Positions 8,624 through 18,305 of a stretch of 53,337 nt of DNA are shown here, piece after piece. How positions within the stretch are numbered: the stretch's first letter is position 1; each line of letters starts with the position of its first letter. The translations under genes were made by a program, and so were the position numbers. Location: NCBI GenBank assembly GCA_905215465.1, contig CAJMPT010000011.1, positions 1 through 53,337 of the forward strand. Direction: 5' to 3'. Under the pieces are notes generated by a model. It made no database searches. It had not been told where the DNA came from and saw nothing but the letters and a program-made list of their open reading frames with translations. The DNA is from an uncultured bacterium. GTDB taxonomy: Bacteria; Actinomycetota; Coriobacteriia; Coriobacteriales; Atopobiaceae.

Positions 8624-10237
8624 CTAGAAGGTCACGTTGCCAAACTCGGAGAGCTTGAGGTCGGGATTATGCTCAACCGCCCAGTTAAGGTTCCACTCGC
8701 TCGTGAAGAGCAGAAGCTTGCCGCCGCGCATGTCCTGTACGCGGCAGGTGTCACGCGTCAGGCTGAGCGCCCTGACGGCAGACTCCTCCATGTCGCCCTC
8801 GATCCAGCGAATGGTGTTGTAGGGAAGGGCCTGGCGGTAGACCTCGACGTGGTACTCGCTCTTAAGACGCTGCTCAAGCACCTCAAACTGAAGGACGCCC
8901 ACCACGCCGACGATGACACTCTCCATGCCGGCGCCGAGCTCACGGAAGATCTGGACGGCGCCCTCCTGGGCAAGCTCCTCCATGCCCTTCACAAACTGCT
9001 TGCGCTTGAGGGTATCCACCTGGGAGATCTTTGCAAAGTGCTCCGGCGCGAAGGTCGGGATCGGCGGGAACTGCACCCGCTGCTTGCCCGTGCACACGGT
9101 ATCGCCGATGGAGAAGATGCCCGGGTCAAACAGGCCCACGATGTCACCGGCATACGCCTCGTCAACGATGGCACGGTCATCGGCCATCATGGACGTGCCC
9201 GTAGCGAGCTTGAGCTTTCGGCCGCCCTGCACGTGGAAGGCGTCCATGCCGCGCTCGAACTTGCCGGAGCAAATGCGCACGAACGCAATGCGGTCGCGGT
9301 GGTTCTTGTCCATGTTGGCCTGGATCTTGAAGATAAAGCCGGAGAAGTCGTCGCGCGTGGGCTCCACCGGCTCGCCGGAGAGCTTGTCGGTGTAGGCGCG
9401 CGGGGTGGGGGCAAGACGCAGGAACTCCTTGAGGAAGGGCTCCACGCCAAAGTTGGTGAGGGCAGATCCAAAGAACGCCGGAGAGAGCTTGCCGCAGGCA
9501 ACCGCGTCAAGGTCGAGCTCGTCTCCAGCACCGTCCAGAAGCTCGATGTCGTCCATCAGGTTGCGATGGTTCTCCTCGCCAATGAGCTCGTCCATGGAGG
9601 GGTCGCCCAGCTCGGCCTCGATTTCGGCGACCTTCTTGGTGGCGTTGGCGCGGCCGTCGCCCTCAAAGGCAATGACGCGACGGGTCTGGCGGTCAAAGAC
9701 TCCGCGGAAGTTGCGACCGGAGCCAATGGGCCAGTTCATGGGGTACGTCCTGATACCAAGGACGTTCTCGATTTCCTCCATGAGCTCAAAGGGGTCGCGC
9801 GCGTCGTGGTCGAGCTTGTTGACGAAGGTGAAGATGGGGATGTGCCTGAGCGTGCAGACCTTGAAGAGCTTCTTGGTCTGTGCCTCGACGCCCTTGGCGC
9901 CGTCGATGACCATGACGGCGGCGTCGGCGGCCATGAGGGTCCTGTAGGTGTCCTCGGAGAAGTCCTGGTGGCCCGGGGTGTCGAGGATGTTCACGCAGCA
10001 GCCGTCATAGGTGAACTGCAACACGGAGGAGGTGACGGAGATGCCACGCTCCTTCTCGATGTCCATCCAGTCAGAGACCGCGTGTTTGGAGCTGCTCTTG
10101 CCCTTGACGGATCCAGCCGTCTGGATGCTGCCGGTGTACAGGAGGAGTTTCTCGGTAAGGGTGGTCTTGCCGGCGTCCGGGTGCGAGATGATCGCGAACG
10201 TGCGGCGAGAAGAGATCTGGTCAGAGAGGTTAGACAT
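8624..10237 (-). CDS. prfC: Peptide chain release factor 3
   Basis: A 537-residue translational GTPase. The N-terminus has the P-loop SHPDAGKTTLTEKLL, followed by switch I IEKERGISVTSS, the G3 motif DTPGHQDFSEDT and the G4 motif FVNKLD. RF3 ejects RF1/RF2 from the ribosome after peptide release and helps translation quality control. The RF3 type, not EF-G, is shown by the length and by the MNWPIGSGRNFRGVFDR segment. It is the distal gene after the nitroreductase on the minus strand, with a 70-base gap. Confidence 0.96.
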   Translation of the reverse strand: MSNLSDQISSRRTFAIISHPDAGKTTLTEKLLLYTGSIQTAGSVKGKSSSKHAVSDWMDIEKERGISVTSSVLQFTYDGCCVNILDTPGHQDFSEDTYRTLMAADAAVMVIDGAKGVEAQTKKLFKVCTLRHIPIFTFVNKLDHDARDPFELMEEIENVLGIRTYPMNWPIGSGRNFRGVFDRQTRRVIAFEGDGRANATKKVAEIEAELGDPSMDELIGEENHRNLMDDIELLDGAGDELDLDAVACGKLSPAFFGSALTNFGVEPFLKEFLRLAPTPRAYTDKLSGEPVEPTRDDFSGFIFKIQANMDKNHRDRIAFVRICSGKFERGMDAFHVQGGRKLKLATGTSMMADDRAIVDEAYAGDIVGLFDPGIFSIGDTVCTGKQRVQFPPIPTFAPEHFAKISQVDTLKRKQFVKGMEELAQEGAVQIFRELGAGMESVIVGVVGVLQFEVLEQRLKSEYHVEVYRQALPYNTIRWIEGDMEESAVRALSLTRDTCRVQDMRGGKLLLFTSEWNLNWAVEHNPDLKLSEFGNVTF

Positions 10238-10307
10238 GCAGTTCCTTTGTCTTGCGGTGCGAGTCCGTGCTGGTTTTGCCCCACGTATTGTAGCGATACG
10301 CAGGCAC

Positions 10308-10823
10308 CTAGAGGTAGGTCACCGTCTCGGCCAGGGGCTTCCTTGAGACGTGGTTGGGAAGCGGGCCCGCGCCCTCGGCGGCAAAGCCGAGGTCGAGCAG
10401 CATGAGGACCTTCTCGCCAGCCGGAAGGCCAAAGAGCTCGACGGCGCGGTCGGGGTCGAGGTTGTTGACCCAGCAGCTGTCCACCCCCTCGTTGGCGGCA
10501 GCCAAGACCAGGTGCGTGGCCACGATGCTCGCATCCTCGATGCCCGAGTCGCGCTTTCCGCCGGGATAGACGAACACGTCCTCGCTATTGAAGGCAACCA
10601 GAAGGACCGTCGGGGCTCCATAGCGGCAGGGCGTGAGCTCGTCCACCTTGGCCAGGCCCTCCCCGGACTGGATGACATAGACGTGCTGTTCCTGGAGGTT
10701 CTTTGCCGTCGGGGCAACGCGGCCCGCCTCGAGGATCGCCTCGAGCTGCTCGTCGGAGACCTTACGGTCAGCCGCATACTTCTTGCATGAATAGCGCTTG
10801 CGGATTACCTCGCCAAACTCCAT
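10308..10823 (-). CDS. Nitroreductase-family FMN oxidoreductase
   Basis: A 171-residue member of the nitroreductase fold, starting MEFGEVIRKRYSCKKYA, where R-x-S/Y near residue 11 contacts FMN phosphate. GRVAPTAKNLQEQHVYVI is the typical APTAxNxQ segment, and LAAANEGVDSCWVNNLDPD corresponds to the G-(L/V)-x-S-CW motif. Members reduce nitroaromatics, quinones or flavins with NAD(P)H; the physiological substrate is unknown. Divergent from icd across 214 bases, in which I see one GGCGAGAAG-type motif (10880-10888) but no clear promoter. Confidence 0.88.
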   Translation of the reverse strand: MEFGEVIRKRYSCKKYAADRKVSDEQLEAILEAGRVAPTAKNLQEQHVYVIQSGEGLAKVDELTPCRYGAPTVLLVAFNSEDVFVYPGGKRDSGIEDASIVATHLVLAAANEGVDSCWVNNLDPDRAVELFGLPAGEKVLMLLDLGFAAEGAGPLPNHVSRKPLAETVTYL

Positions 10824-11037
10824 GTCAGCCTCCCAGGAAAGGAACCAATTGTGAGACCAACCCTAAGGCAAGAAGGGGGCTTCTCGCCAGACAGCCCGGC
10901 GTATTGTCACAAGCGCGTCTCAATCCGGGTGCCCACGCGGGCGCAACGGCACCAAGATGCTACGGTCTACATGGCAAGAAAAGCCACCAAGCTTTGCTAG
11001 GCAACGATAACGCAGAACCCTGAATCCGGAGGCACTC

Positions 11038-12249
11038 ATGGCAAAGATCGAGATGAAGACCCCGCTCGTCGAGATGGACGGCGATGAGATGACCCGCATC
11101 ATCTGGCAGATCATCAAGGACGAGCTCATCTGCCCCTACGTCGACCTCAAGACCGAGTACTACGACCTCGGCCTCAAGAACCGTGATGCCACCGACGACC
11201 AGGTCACCATCGACTCCGCTGAGGCCACCAAGCGCCTGGGCGTCGCCGTCAAGTGCGCCACCATCACCCCCAACGCCCAGCGCGTCGAGGAGTACCACCT
11301 CAAGCAGATGTGGAAGAGCCCCAACGGCACCATCCGCGCCATCCTGGACGGCACGGTCTTCCGCGCCCCCATCGTTGTCAAGGATATCGAGCCCGTGGTG
11401 CGCTGCTGGAAGAAGCCCATCACCATCGCCCGCCACGCCTACGGCGACGTGTACAAGAACGCCGAGATGCGCATCCCCGGCCCCGGCAAGGTGGAGCTGG
11501 TCTACACCGCGGCGGATGGTACGGAGACCCGCGAGCTCGTCCATGACTTCACCGGCGCCGGGGTGGTGCAGGGCCAGCACAACCTGGATGACTCCATCGA
11601 GAGCTTCGCCCGCAGCTGCTTTGAGTTTGCCCTCTCCAGCAAGCAGGACCTCTGGTTTGCCACGAAGGACACCATCTCCAAGAAGTACGACCACCGCTTC
11701 AAGGACGTCTTCGCCGACCTCTACGAGTCCGAGTACCGCGAGAAGTTCGAGGCGGTAGGCATCGAGTACTTCTACACGCTCATCGACGACGCCGTGGCCC
11801 GCATCATGAAGGCCGAGGGCGGCTTCATCTGGGCTTGCAAGAACTACGACGGAGACGTCATGAGCGACATGCTCTCCTCCGCCTTCGGCAGCCTTGCCAT
11901 GATGACCTCCGTCCTGGTGAGCCCCCACGGCTACTACGAGTACGAGGCCGCCCATGGCACCGTCCAGCGTCACTACTACAAGCACCTCAAGGGCGAGCCC
12001 ACCAGCACCAACTCCGTCGCCACGATCTTTGCCTGGACGGGCGCCCTCCGCAAGCGCGGAGAGCTTGACGGCACGCCGGAGCTCGTCGACTTTGCTAACC
12101 GCCTTGAGGCAGCCACGCTGCACACCATCGAGGCGGGCAAGATGACCGGCGATCTCGCCCGCATCACCACGCTTCCCAGCCCCACCACCTTGGGCACGCA
12201 CGAGTTCATTCTTGCCATTCGTGAGACGCTGGAGGCCGAGGCGGCATAG
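11038..12249 (+). CDS. icd: NADP-dependent isocitrate dehydrogenase, eukaryotic (type II) form
   Basis: A 403-residue enzyme that oxidises isocitrate to 2-oxoglutarate, giving NADPH. It is the homodimeric type found in mitochondria and cytosol of eukaryotes and in some bacteria: MDGDEMTRIIWQIIKD at the start, CATITPNAQRVEEY, NGTIRAILDGTVFRAPI, YDGDVMSDMLSSAFGSLAMM with metal-binding Asp, and AAHGTVQRHY for NADP. A GGAGG site is placed 7 bases before the start. It stands alone; no other TCA genes are nearby, which fits a biosynthetic glutamate branch. A terminator separates it from panB. Confidence 0.95.
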   Translation: MAKIEMKTPLVEMDGDEMTRIIWQIIKDELICPYVDLKTEYYDLGLKNRDATDDQVTIDSAEATKRLGVAVKCATITPNAQRVEEYHLKQMWKSPNGTIRAILDGTVFRAPIVVKDIEPVVRCWKKPITIARHAYGDVYKNAEMRIPGPGKVELVYTAADGTETRELVHDFTGAGVVQGQHNLDDSIESFARSCFEFALSSKQDLWFATKDTISKKYDHRFKDVFADLYESEYREKFEAVGIEYFYTLIDDAVARIMKAEGGFIWACKNYDGDVMSDMLSSAFGSLAMMTSVLVSPHGYYEYEAAHGTVQRHYYKHLKGEPTSTNSVATIFAWTGALRKRGELDGTPELVDFANRLEAATLHTIEAGKMTGDLARITTLPSPTTLGTHEFILAIRETLEAEAA

Positions 12250-12292
12250 CGCTCCGCCAGCGCGTTACACTAGGCAACAACCGAAGCATTGA

Positions 12293-12329
12293 CGCCCGTC
12301 GGCTCCCCTGGAATCGGCGGGCGCCTTTT
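12293..12329 (+). terminator. Rho-independent terminator after icd
   Basis: CGCCCGTCG pairs with CGGCGGGCG around a 13-nt loop and is followed by CCTTTT, 44 bases after the icd stop and ahead of panB. Confidence 0.7.
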
Positions 12330-12356
12330 CACCCTCGTGAAAGGAACGAGAAGAAG

Positions 12357-13202
12357 ATGGCTAAGAACACCGTGCTCACCCTCAAGAAGAAGGTGGACGA
12401 GGGCGGCAAGGTCACCATGGTGACCTCCTACGACTACACCATGGCCGCGCTCGTCGAGGAGGCCGGCATCGACATGATCCTGGTCGGCGACTCCCTCGGC
12501 ATGACCATGATGGGCTACGACTCCACCATTCCCGTGACCATGGACGACATGGTCCACCACACCCGCTGCGTCACCCGTGCGACGAGCAACACCTTCGTCG
12601 TCGGCGACATGCCCTTCCTCTCCTACGAGCAGGACGTCACCACGGCCGTCAACAACGCCGGACGCCTCATGAAGGAGGGTCGTTGCCAGGCCGTCAAGCT
12701 CGAAGGCGGCGTTGAGGTCTGCCCGCAGGTCAAGGCCATGGTCGAGGCCGGCATCCCCGTCGTCGGCCACATCGGCCTGACGCCGCAGTCCGTCAACGCC
12801 TTCGGCGGCTTCAAGGTCCAGGGCAAGAGCGCCGAGGCCGCCAAGAAGCTCGTGGCCGACGCCCTCGCGCTCGAGGAGGCCGGCGCCTTTGCCATCGTCC
12901 TCGAGTGCGTCCCCGCCAACCTCGGTGCCTACATCACCGAGCAGCTCACCTCGGCCTTCACCATCGGCATCGGCGCGGGCGCCGGCACCAACGGCCAGGT
13001 CCTCGTGGTCCAGGACATGCTCGCCATGACCGCCGGCGGCTTCAAGCCCAAGATGGTCCGCCAGTTTGCCCAGGTGGGCGAGGCCATCAAGCAGGCCTAC
13101 CACGACTACGACGCCGCCGTCCAGGACGGCTCCTTCCCCGCCGCAGCGGAGAGCTACAAGGACATCGCCCCCGAGATCATGGACGAGGTCAAGCGCGGCT
13201 AA
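12357..13202 (+). CDS. panB: 3-methyl-2-oxobutanoate hydroxymethyltransferase
   Basis: A 281-residue ketopantoate synthase, first committed step of pantothenate synthesis: it adds the hydroxymethyl of 5,10-methylene-THF to 2-oxoisovalerate. Signatures are MVTSYDYTMAALVEEAG, the Mg-binding LVGDSLGMTMMGYDSTIPV, KLEGG, GHIGLTPQSVNAFGGFKVQG and IGIGAGAGTNGQVLV. It heads a compact operon panB-panC-DUF2520-panD (gaps 51, 2 and 25 bases). The ribosome site is AAAGGA upstream of the ATG. Confidence 0.97.
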   Translation: MAKNTVLTLKKKVDEGGKVTMVTSYDYTMAALVEEAGIDMILVGDSLGMTMMGYDSTIPVTMDDMVHHTRCVTRATSNTFVVGDMPFLSYEQDVTTAVNNAGRLMKEGRCQAVKLEGGVEVCPQVKAMVEAGIPVVGHIGLTPQSVNAFGGFKVQGKSAEAAKKLVADALALEEAGAFAIVLECVPANLGAYITEQLTSAFTIGIGAGAGTNGQVLVVQDMLAMTAGGFKPKMVRQFAQVGEAIKQAYHDYDAAVQDGSFPAAAESYKDIAPEIMDEVKRG

Positions 13203-13253
13203 TCCCGCAACCCGCCATCATCACCCGCCCCTTCACCAGAGGAGAAGAACATC

Positions 13254-14162
13254 ATGCAGGCAGTTTCCACCATCGCCGAGGTCCGCGAGCAGGTGCGCCA
13301 GTGGCGCCGCGAGGGCCTGACCATTGGCCTCGTCCCCACCATGGGCTACCTCCACGAGGGCCACAAGAGCCTCATCGTCCGCGCCGCCGCCGAGAACGAC
13401 CGCGTCGTGGTCTCTGACTTTGTCAACCCCACCCAGTTTGGCCCCACCGAGGACCTCGAGAGCTACCCGCGCGACTTCGACCGCGACTGCAAGCTCTGCG
13501 AAGAGGCTGGCGCCGCCCTGGTCTTCCACCCCGAGCCCTCCGAGATGTACGCCCCCAACGCGTGCACCTACGTCAACATGGACGAGCTCACCCACGAGCT
13601 CTGCGGCCTCACACGCCCCATCCACTTCCGAGGCGTGTGCACCGTCGTCTCCAAGCTCTTCAACATCGTGACACCTGACCGCGCCTACTTTGGCCAGAAG
13701 GACGCCCAGCAGCTCGCCGTCATCCGCCGCATGGTGCGCGACCTCAACTTCGGCGTCCAAATCGTCGGCTGCCCCATCATCCGCGAGGAGGACGGCCTGG
13801 CCAAGAGCTCTCGCAACACCTACCTCTCCTCCGAGGAGCGCCAGGCGGCCCTGTGCCTTTCTCGCGCCGTCTTTGCCGGCCAGAAGATGGTCCAGGACGG
13901 CGAGCGTGACGCCAAGGTCGTGCTCGACGCCATGAAGGCCATCATCGAGGCCGAGCCCATGGCCAAGATCGACTACGTCAAGATGGTCGACTTCGAGAAC
14001 ATCGTCCAGGTGGAGAAGATCGAGGCCGAGCCAGTCCTGTGCGCCATGGCTGTCTACATTGGCAAGACCCGCCTCATCGACAACTTCATCTTCGACCCGT
14101 CCTGCAACTGCGCCGGCAACGACGCCGAGGGTCGCTGCTGCTGCGGCCGCTGCTCCGAGTAG
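13254..14162 (+). CDS. panC: Pantothenate synthetase with Cys-rich C-terminal tail
   Basis: A 302-residue enzyme that condenses pantoate with beta-alanine using ATP. It shows LVPTMGYLHEGHKSLI (HxGH ATP-binding motif), DFVNPTQFGPTEDLESYPR, YFGQKDAQQLAVIRRMV and EEDGLAKSSRNTYLS (KMSKS-like loop). After the normal family end near TRLID it continues ~25 residues with six cysteines (Cys284, 286, 295-297 and 300), including GRCCCGRC. This tail looks metal-binding and is not part of the usual enzyme. AGAGGAGAAG lies just before the start. Confidence 0.95.
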   Translation: MQAVSTIAEVREQVRQWRREGLTIGLVPTMGYLHEGHKSLIVRAAAENDRVVVSDFVNPTQFGPTEDLESYPRDFDRDCKLCEEAGAALVFHPEPSEMYAPNACTYVNMDELTHELCGLTRPIHFRGVCTVVSKLFNIVTPDRAYFGQKDAQQLAVIRRMVRDLNFGVQIVGCPIIREEDGLAKSSRNTYLSSEERQAALCLSRAVFAGQKMVQDGERDAKVVLDAMKAIIEAEPMAKIDYVKMVDFENIVQVEKIEAEPVLCAMAVYIGKTRLIDNFIFDPSCNCAGNDAEGRCCCGRCSE

Positions 14163-14164
14163 CC

Positions 14165-15019
14165 ATGGCCACCCGCGTCTCCTTCATCGGCGCCGGCAAG
14201 GTGGGCTGCTCTATGGCTCGCTACCTGGCCGCCGACCCCCTCTCGGGGGAAAGTGACGTCGAGCTCGCGGGCTTCTTCAGCGCAAGCGCCGATTCCGCAC
14301 GCGCGGCTGCCGCCTTTGCCGGTGGCCGCGCGTTTGCGTCTGCAAAAGAGGCCGCGCAGGCCGCCGACCTCGTGTTTGTCACCACACCGGACGCACGCAT
14401 CGCCGACGTGGCCCGTCAGCTCGCGGCCGCCACGGACGCAGGCTCGCTCGACCCAGCCGGGAAGGTTTTTGCCCATTGCTCCGGTGCCCTGGCCTCAGAC
14501 GCCCTCTCTCCCCTGCGCGAGCGCGGCGCCGCCACCTGCTCGGCACATCCCCTCTATGCCGTGAGCAGCCGCTTTGACTGCTGGCAGGAGCTCTCGCAGG
14601 CGTGGTTCACCCTCGAGGGTGACGACAAGGCCGTCCAGCTTCTGCAGAGGCTTCTCGCCGCACGGGGCAACCACGTGGCGCGCATCCCCGCAGAGCAGAA
14701 GACCCGCTACCACGCCGCCGCCGTCATGGCATCAAACCTGGTGGTCGGGCTCTACGACATGGCTGCCTCCGAGCTTGCCACTTGCGGCTTTGACCCCGCT
14801 GATGCGCAGACCGCCCTGGCCGCGCTCTTCTTGGGAAACGCCCGCCACATAGCCGAGGACGGTGTGGAGGACTCTCTCACCGGACCCGCCGCCCGCGGGG
14901 ACAAGTCGACGGTCGATGCCCATCTGAGCTGTCTTTCTGGAGATAGCCGGGAGGTATACCGCCTGCTCACCGAGGTGTTGTACCGTATAGCGTCGCGACG
15001 GGCAACGCCGCACCGCTAA
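14165..15019 (+). CDS. Rossmann-fold / DUF2520 oxidoreductase, possible PanG-type ketopantoate reductase
   Basis: A 284-residue protein starting MATRVSFIGAGKVGCSMARY with a GAGKVG dinucleotide-binding turn; VFVTTPDARIADVA and HCSGALASDALSPL follow. The C-terminal half is the helical DUF2520 domain (HAAAVMASNLVVGLYDMA, LTGPAARGDKSTVDAHL). Ketopantoate reductase is the one pantothenate step missing from this operon, and the alternative reductase PanG described in Francisella is, to my memory, of this domain type. Its place between panC and panD supports that role. It starts two bases after the panC stop with no clear ribosome site, so coupling is likely. Confidence 0.85.
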   Translation: MATRVSFIGAGKVGCSMARYLAADPLSGESDVELAGFFSASADSARAAAAFAGGRAFASAKEAAQAADLVFVTTPDARIADVARQLAAATDAGSLDPAGKVFAHCSGALASDALSPLRERGAATCSAHPLYAVSSRFDCWQELSQAWFTLEGDDKAVQLLQRLLAARGNHVARIPAEQKTRYHAAAVMASNLVVGLYDMAASELATCGFDPADAQTALAALFLGNARHIAEDGVEDSLTGPAARGDKSTVDAHLSCLSGDSREVYRLLTEVLYRIASRRATPHR

Positions 15020-15044
15020 CAAGGCAAACCAGGAGTTTCCACAG

Positions 15045-15437
15045 ATGATGCTCAACATGCTCAAGGGCAAGATTCACCGCGCCACCGTCGTCCAGGCGGA
15101 GGTTGACTACATCGGCTCCATCACCATCGACGAGGACCTCATGGACGCCGCCGGCATCCTCGAGTACGAGAAGGTCCAGGTGGCCGACGTCAACAACGGC
15201 AGCCGCCTTGAGACCTACGTCATCGCCGGCGAGCGCGGAAGCGGCATGATCTGCCTCAACGGTGCCGCGGCCCGCTTTGTCTCGGTCGGCGACAAGGTCA
15301 TCATCATGTGCTACGCCCAGATGGACCAGGAGGAGGCCCGTGGCTTCAAGCCCCACGTGGTCTTCGTCGACGAGAACAACCGCATCTCTCGCCTCACTCG
15401 CTACGAGAAGCACGGCCTTCTGGAGGACATGGCCTAG
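15045..15437 (+). CDS. panD: Aspartate 1-decarboxylase precursor
   Basis: A 130-residue pyruvoyl enzyme making beta-alanine for PanC. The self-cleavage site is present as YIGSI: cut between Gly and Ser gives the pyruvoyl group. Other family segments are MLKGKIHRATVVQAEVDY at the start, GERGSGMICLNGAAAR and GDKVIIMCYAQM. Start could be ATG 15045 or the next codon, ATG 15048. It closes the pantothenate operon and is followed by a strong terminator. Confidence 0.96.
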   Translation: MMLNMLKGKIHRATVVQAEVDYIGSITIDEDLMDAAGILEYEKVQVADVNNGSRLETYVIAGERGSGMICLNGAAARFVSVGDKVIIMCYAQMDQEEARGFKPHVVFVDENNRISRLTRYEKHGLLEDMA

Positions 15438-15485
15438 ACGCAGCCAGCCATCTCGCACAATGCAATTCTCACCCGCTCGCGGGTA

Positions 15486-15524
15486 AAAGCGGGCACCTCA
15501 CGGGGCTGACGTGCCCGCTTTCTT
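15486..15524 (+). terminator. Rho-independent terminator after panD
   Basis: AAAGCGGGCAC and GTGCCCGCTTT pair perfectly around a 14-nt loop and run into TCTTCTCTCTTCTC. A smaller ACCCGC-TC-GCGGGT hairpin lies just before it. A dyad, TGACTG-TTG-GTCAG, at 15556-15568 ahead of the next gene could be an operator. Confidence 0.8.
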
Positions 15525-15590
15525 CTCTCTTCTCGCCGGTTTTGGCAAGATTTTGACTGTTGGTCAGTTTTGCTCACGAGAGGAGACCCC

Positions 15591-16526
15591 ATGAGCTTCA
15601 AGAAGGTAGTCGTTGCCGGTGGCGGAGTCCTAGGCAGCCAGATTGCGTTCCAGGCGGCCTACTGCGGATTCGACGTCACCATCTGGCTGCGCAGCCAGGG
15701 CAGCATCGGCCGCACCCAGCCCAAGCTGGACAACCTCAAGAAGACCTACGAAGAGGCCATCGAGAGCATGGCCGCCGGCACGGGCGACTGGTGCGCCGGC
15801 ATCGCCGACTCCGATGCGCCCCTGGACAAGGACGCCTGCCTCGCCCGCGTCAAGGCCGCCTACGAGGGCATCATCCTCGAGCTCGACATGGCGACGGCCG
15901 TGGCCGACGCCGACCTGGTCATCGAGTCCATGGCCGAGGACCCCAAGGCAAAGATCGAGTTCTACCAGAAGATGGCCCCGCTCCTGCCGGCCAAGACCGT
16001 GGTTGCCACCAACTCCTCCACGCTGCTGCCCAGCCAGTTTGCAAAGTACACCGGACGTCCCGACAAGTACCTCTCGCTGCACTTTGCCAACTCCATCTGG
16101 AAGAACAACACCGCCGAGATCATGGGCCAGGCCCAGACCGCGCCGGAGTGCTTTGACCAGATGGTCGAGTTTGCCAACCAGATTCGCATGATTGCCCTGC
16201 CCGTGCGCAAAGAGAAGAACGGCTACCTGCTCAACTCCATGCTCGTGCCGTTCCTGCTCTCCGGCCTGGACCTGTGGGCCAGCGGCGTCAGCGACCCCAA
16301 GAGCATCGACATCGCCTGGACGCACGGCACCGGCGCGCCCAAGGGCCCGTTCCAGATCATCGACACGGTGGGCCTGGCCACGGCGCTCAACATCGTCAAC
16401 CAGTACCAGAGCGTGCCGGGGCTGCTCTCTCCCCTGCTCAAGAAGATGATGATGCCCTACAACTTCAAGACCATGTCCAAGCTGCTCCAGGGCATGCTCG
16501 ACAAGGGTGAGAAGTTCTACGAGTAG
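15591..16526 (+). CDS. 3-hydroxyacyl-CoA dehydrogenase family protein
   Basis: A 311-residue enzyme from ATG 15591, preceded by GAGAGGAGA. The N-terminus VVVAGGGVLGSQIAFQAAY is the NAD-binding Rossmann turn; residues near 110 read LVIESMAEDPKAK, and NSSTLLPSQFA corresponds to the N-(T)-S-S catalytic strand of the family. The C-terminal domain has GYLLNSMLVPFLL. Substrates of this family are 3-hydroxybutyryl-CoA or related hydroxyacyl compounds. No thiolase or crotonase is adjacent, so the pathway cannot be told. A possible dyad operator lies 25 bases upstream. Confidence 0.87.
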   Translation: MSFKKVVVAGGGVLGSQIAFQAAYCGFDVTIWLRSQGSIGRTQPKLDNLKKTYEEAIESMAAGTGDWCAGIADSDAPLDKDACLARVKAAYEGIILELDMATAVADADLVIESMAEDPKAKIEFYQKMAPLLPAKTVVATNSSTLLPSQFAKYTGRPDKYLSLHFANSIWKNNTAEIMGQAQTAPECFDQMVEFANQIRMIALPVRKEKNGYLLNSMLVPFLLSGLDLWASGVSDPKSIDIAWTHGTGAPKGPFQIIDTVGLATALNIVNQYQSVPGLLSPLLKKMMMPYNFKTMSKLLQGMLDKGEKFYE

Positions 16527-16574
16527 CGGCGCGGGGGCTGGCGAGGCCACGGTCTGGGGCCTTTGAAGCCCCCG

Positions 16575-16728
16575 TGGCGTCAAAACTCGCCTACGTTTGC
16601 GTCTAAATTTGGGAGGGGCGAGTAGCCCCTCCCTTTTGCTTTCTGTCAACTGGGAAAACGCCGCCGAAATCCCACGTCTACTCGACAGGTCCGAATTAGG
16701 ACGCAAACGTAGGCGAGTTTTGACGCCA
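16575..16728. repeat. 29-bp perfect inverted repeats enclosing a terminator
   Basis: The 29 bases at 16575-16603 (beginning TGGCGTCAAAACTCGCC) recur exactly, inverted, at 16700-16728, 96 bases apart. Between them is a full rho-independent terminator and the segment CAACTGGGAAAACGCCGCCG, which resembles the loop of the hairpin at 40409-40446. It could be a small non-autonomous mobile element or a chromosomal intergenic repeat. It fills most of the gap before eno. Confidence 0.75.
16611..16635 (+). terminator. Rho-independent terminator inside the inverted repeat
   Basis: GGGAGGGGC-GAGTA-GCCCCTCCC is a perfect 9-bp stem followed by TTTTGC; it serves the 3-hydroxyacyl-CoA dehydrogenase gene. 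Confidence 0.8.
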
Positions 16729-16802
16729 GAGCCCCCCGCAAGCGCTCCGCGGCCACCCCTCGCAGCCCCATCCCTCCATTCCTTGCACACACCTGACGCT
16801 CG

Positions 16803-16833
16803 TTGGTCATCTCTGAAGCAGTCTGGGTATACT
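16803..16833 (+). promoter_or_regulatory. Probable eno promoter
   Basis: TTGGTC at 16803-16808 and TATACT at 16828-16833 resemble -35 and -10 boxes, with a 19-base spacer that is longer than ideal. The -10 lies 45 bases before the eno start. Confidence 0.45.
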
Positions 16834-16878
16834 TTCTAGCGAAGAGTAAGCTTCTTCTAACTTTGAAAGGTGGCAGAC

Positions 16879-18168
<1,290 letters not shown>

Positions 18169-18218
18169 GCGCGGCGTCGCACACGCCGGCGCCCCGCTCA
18201 GGCGCTGGAGCATGGCAT

Positions 18219-18261
18219 GCGGGAGGCCTCGGGCAGCGCGCCCGGGGCCTCCCGCCCTTTT
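18219..18261 (+). terminator. Strong rho-independent terminator after eno
   Basis: A 16-bp stem (GCGGGAGGCCTCGGGC against GCCCGGGGCCTCCCGC, one mismatch) with a 5-nt loop is followed by CCTTTTGG. It lies between eno and the phosphofructokinase gene. Confidence 0.88.
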
Positions 18262-18305
18262 GGCTGCGCTATCCTAGCTGCAGCAACCACCACGAGAGGA
18301 GCCCC

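Noticed and set aside
8669..10405. Long plus-strand open frame (578 codons) opposite prfC
   Set aside because: It is the antisense shadow of a certain gene in high-GC DNA; composition (Ala/Gly/Val/His/Leu repeats) is not protein-like and no family motif is present.
10960..12201. Minus-strand 413-codon frame opposite icd
   Set aside because: Antisense shadow of isocitrate dehydrogenase with no ribosome site or domain.
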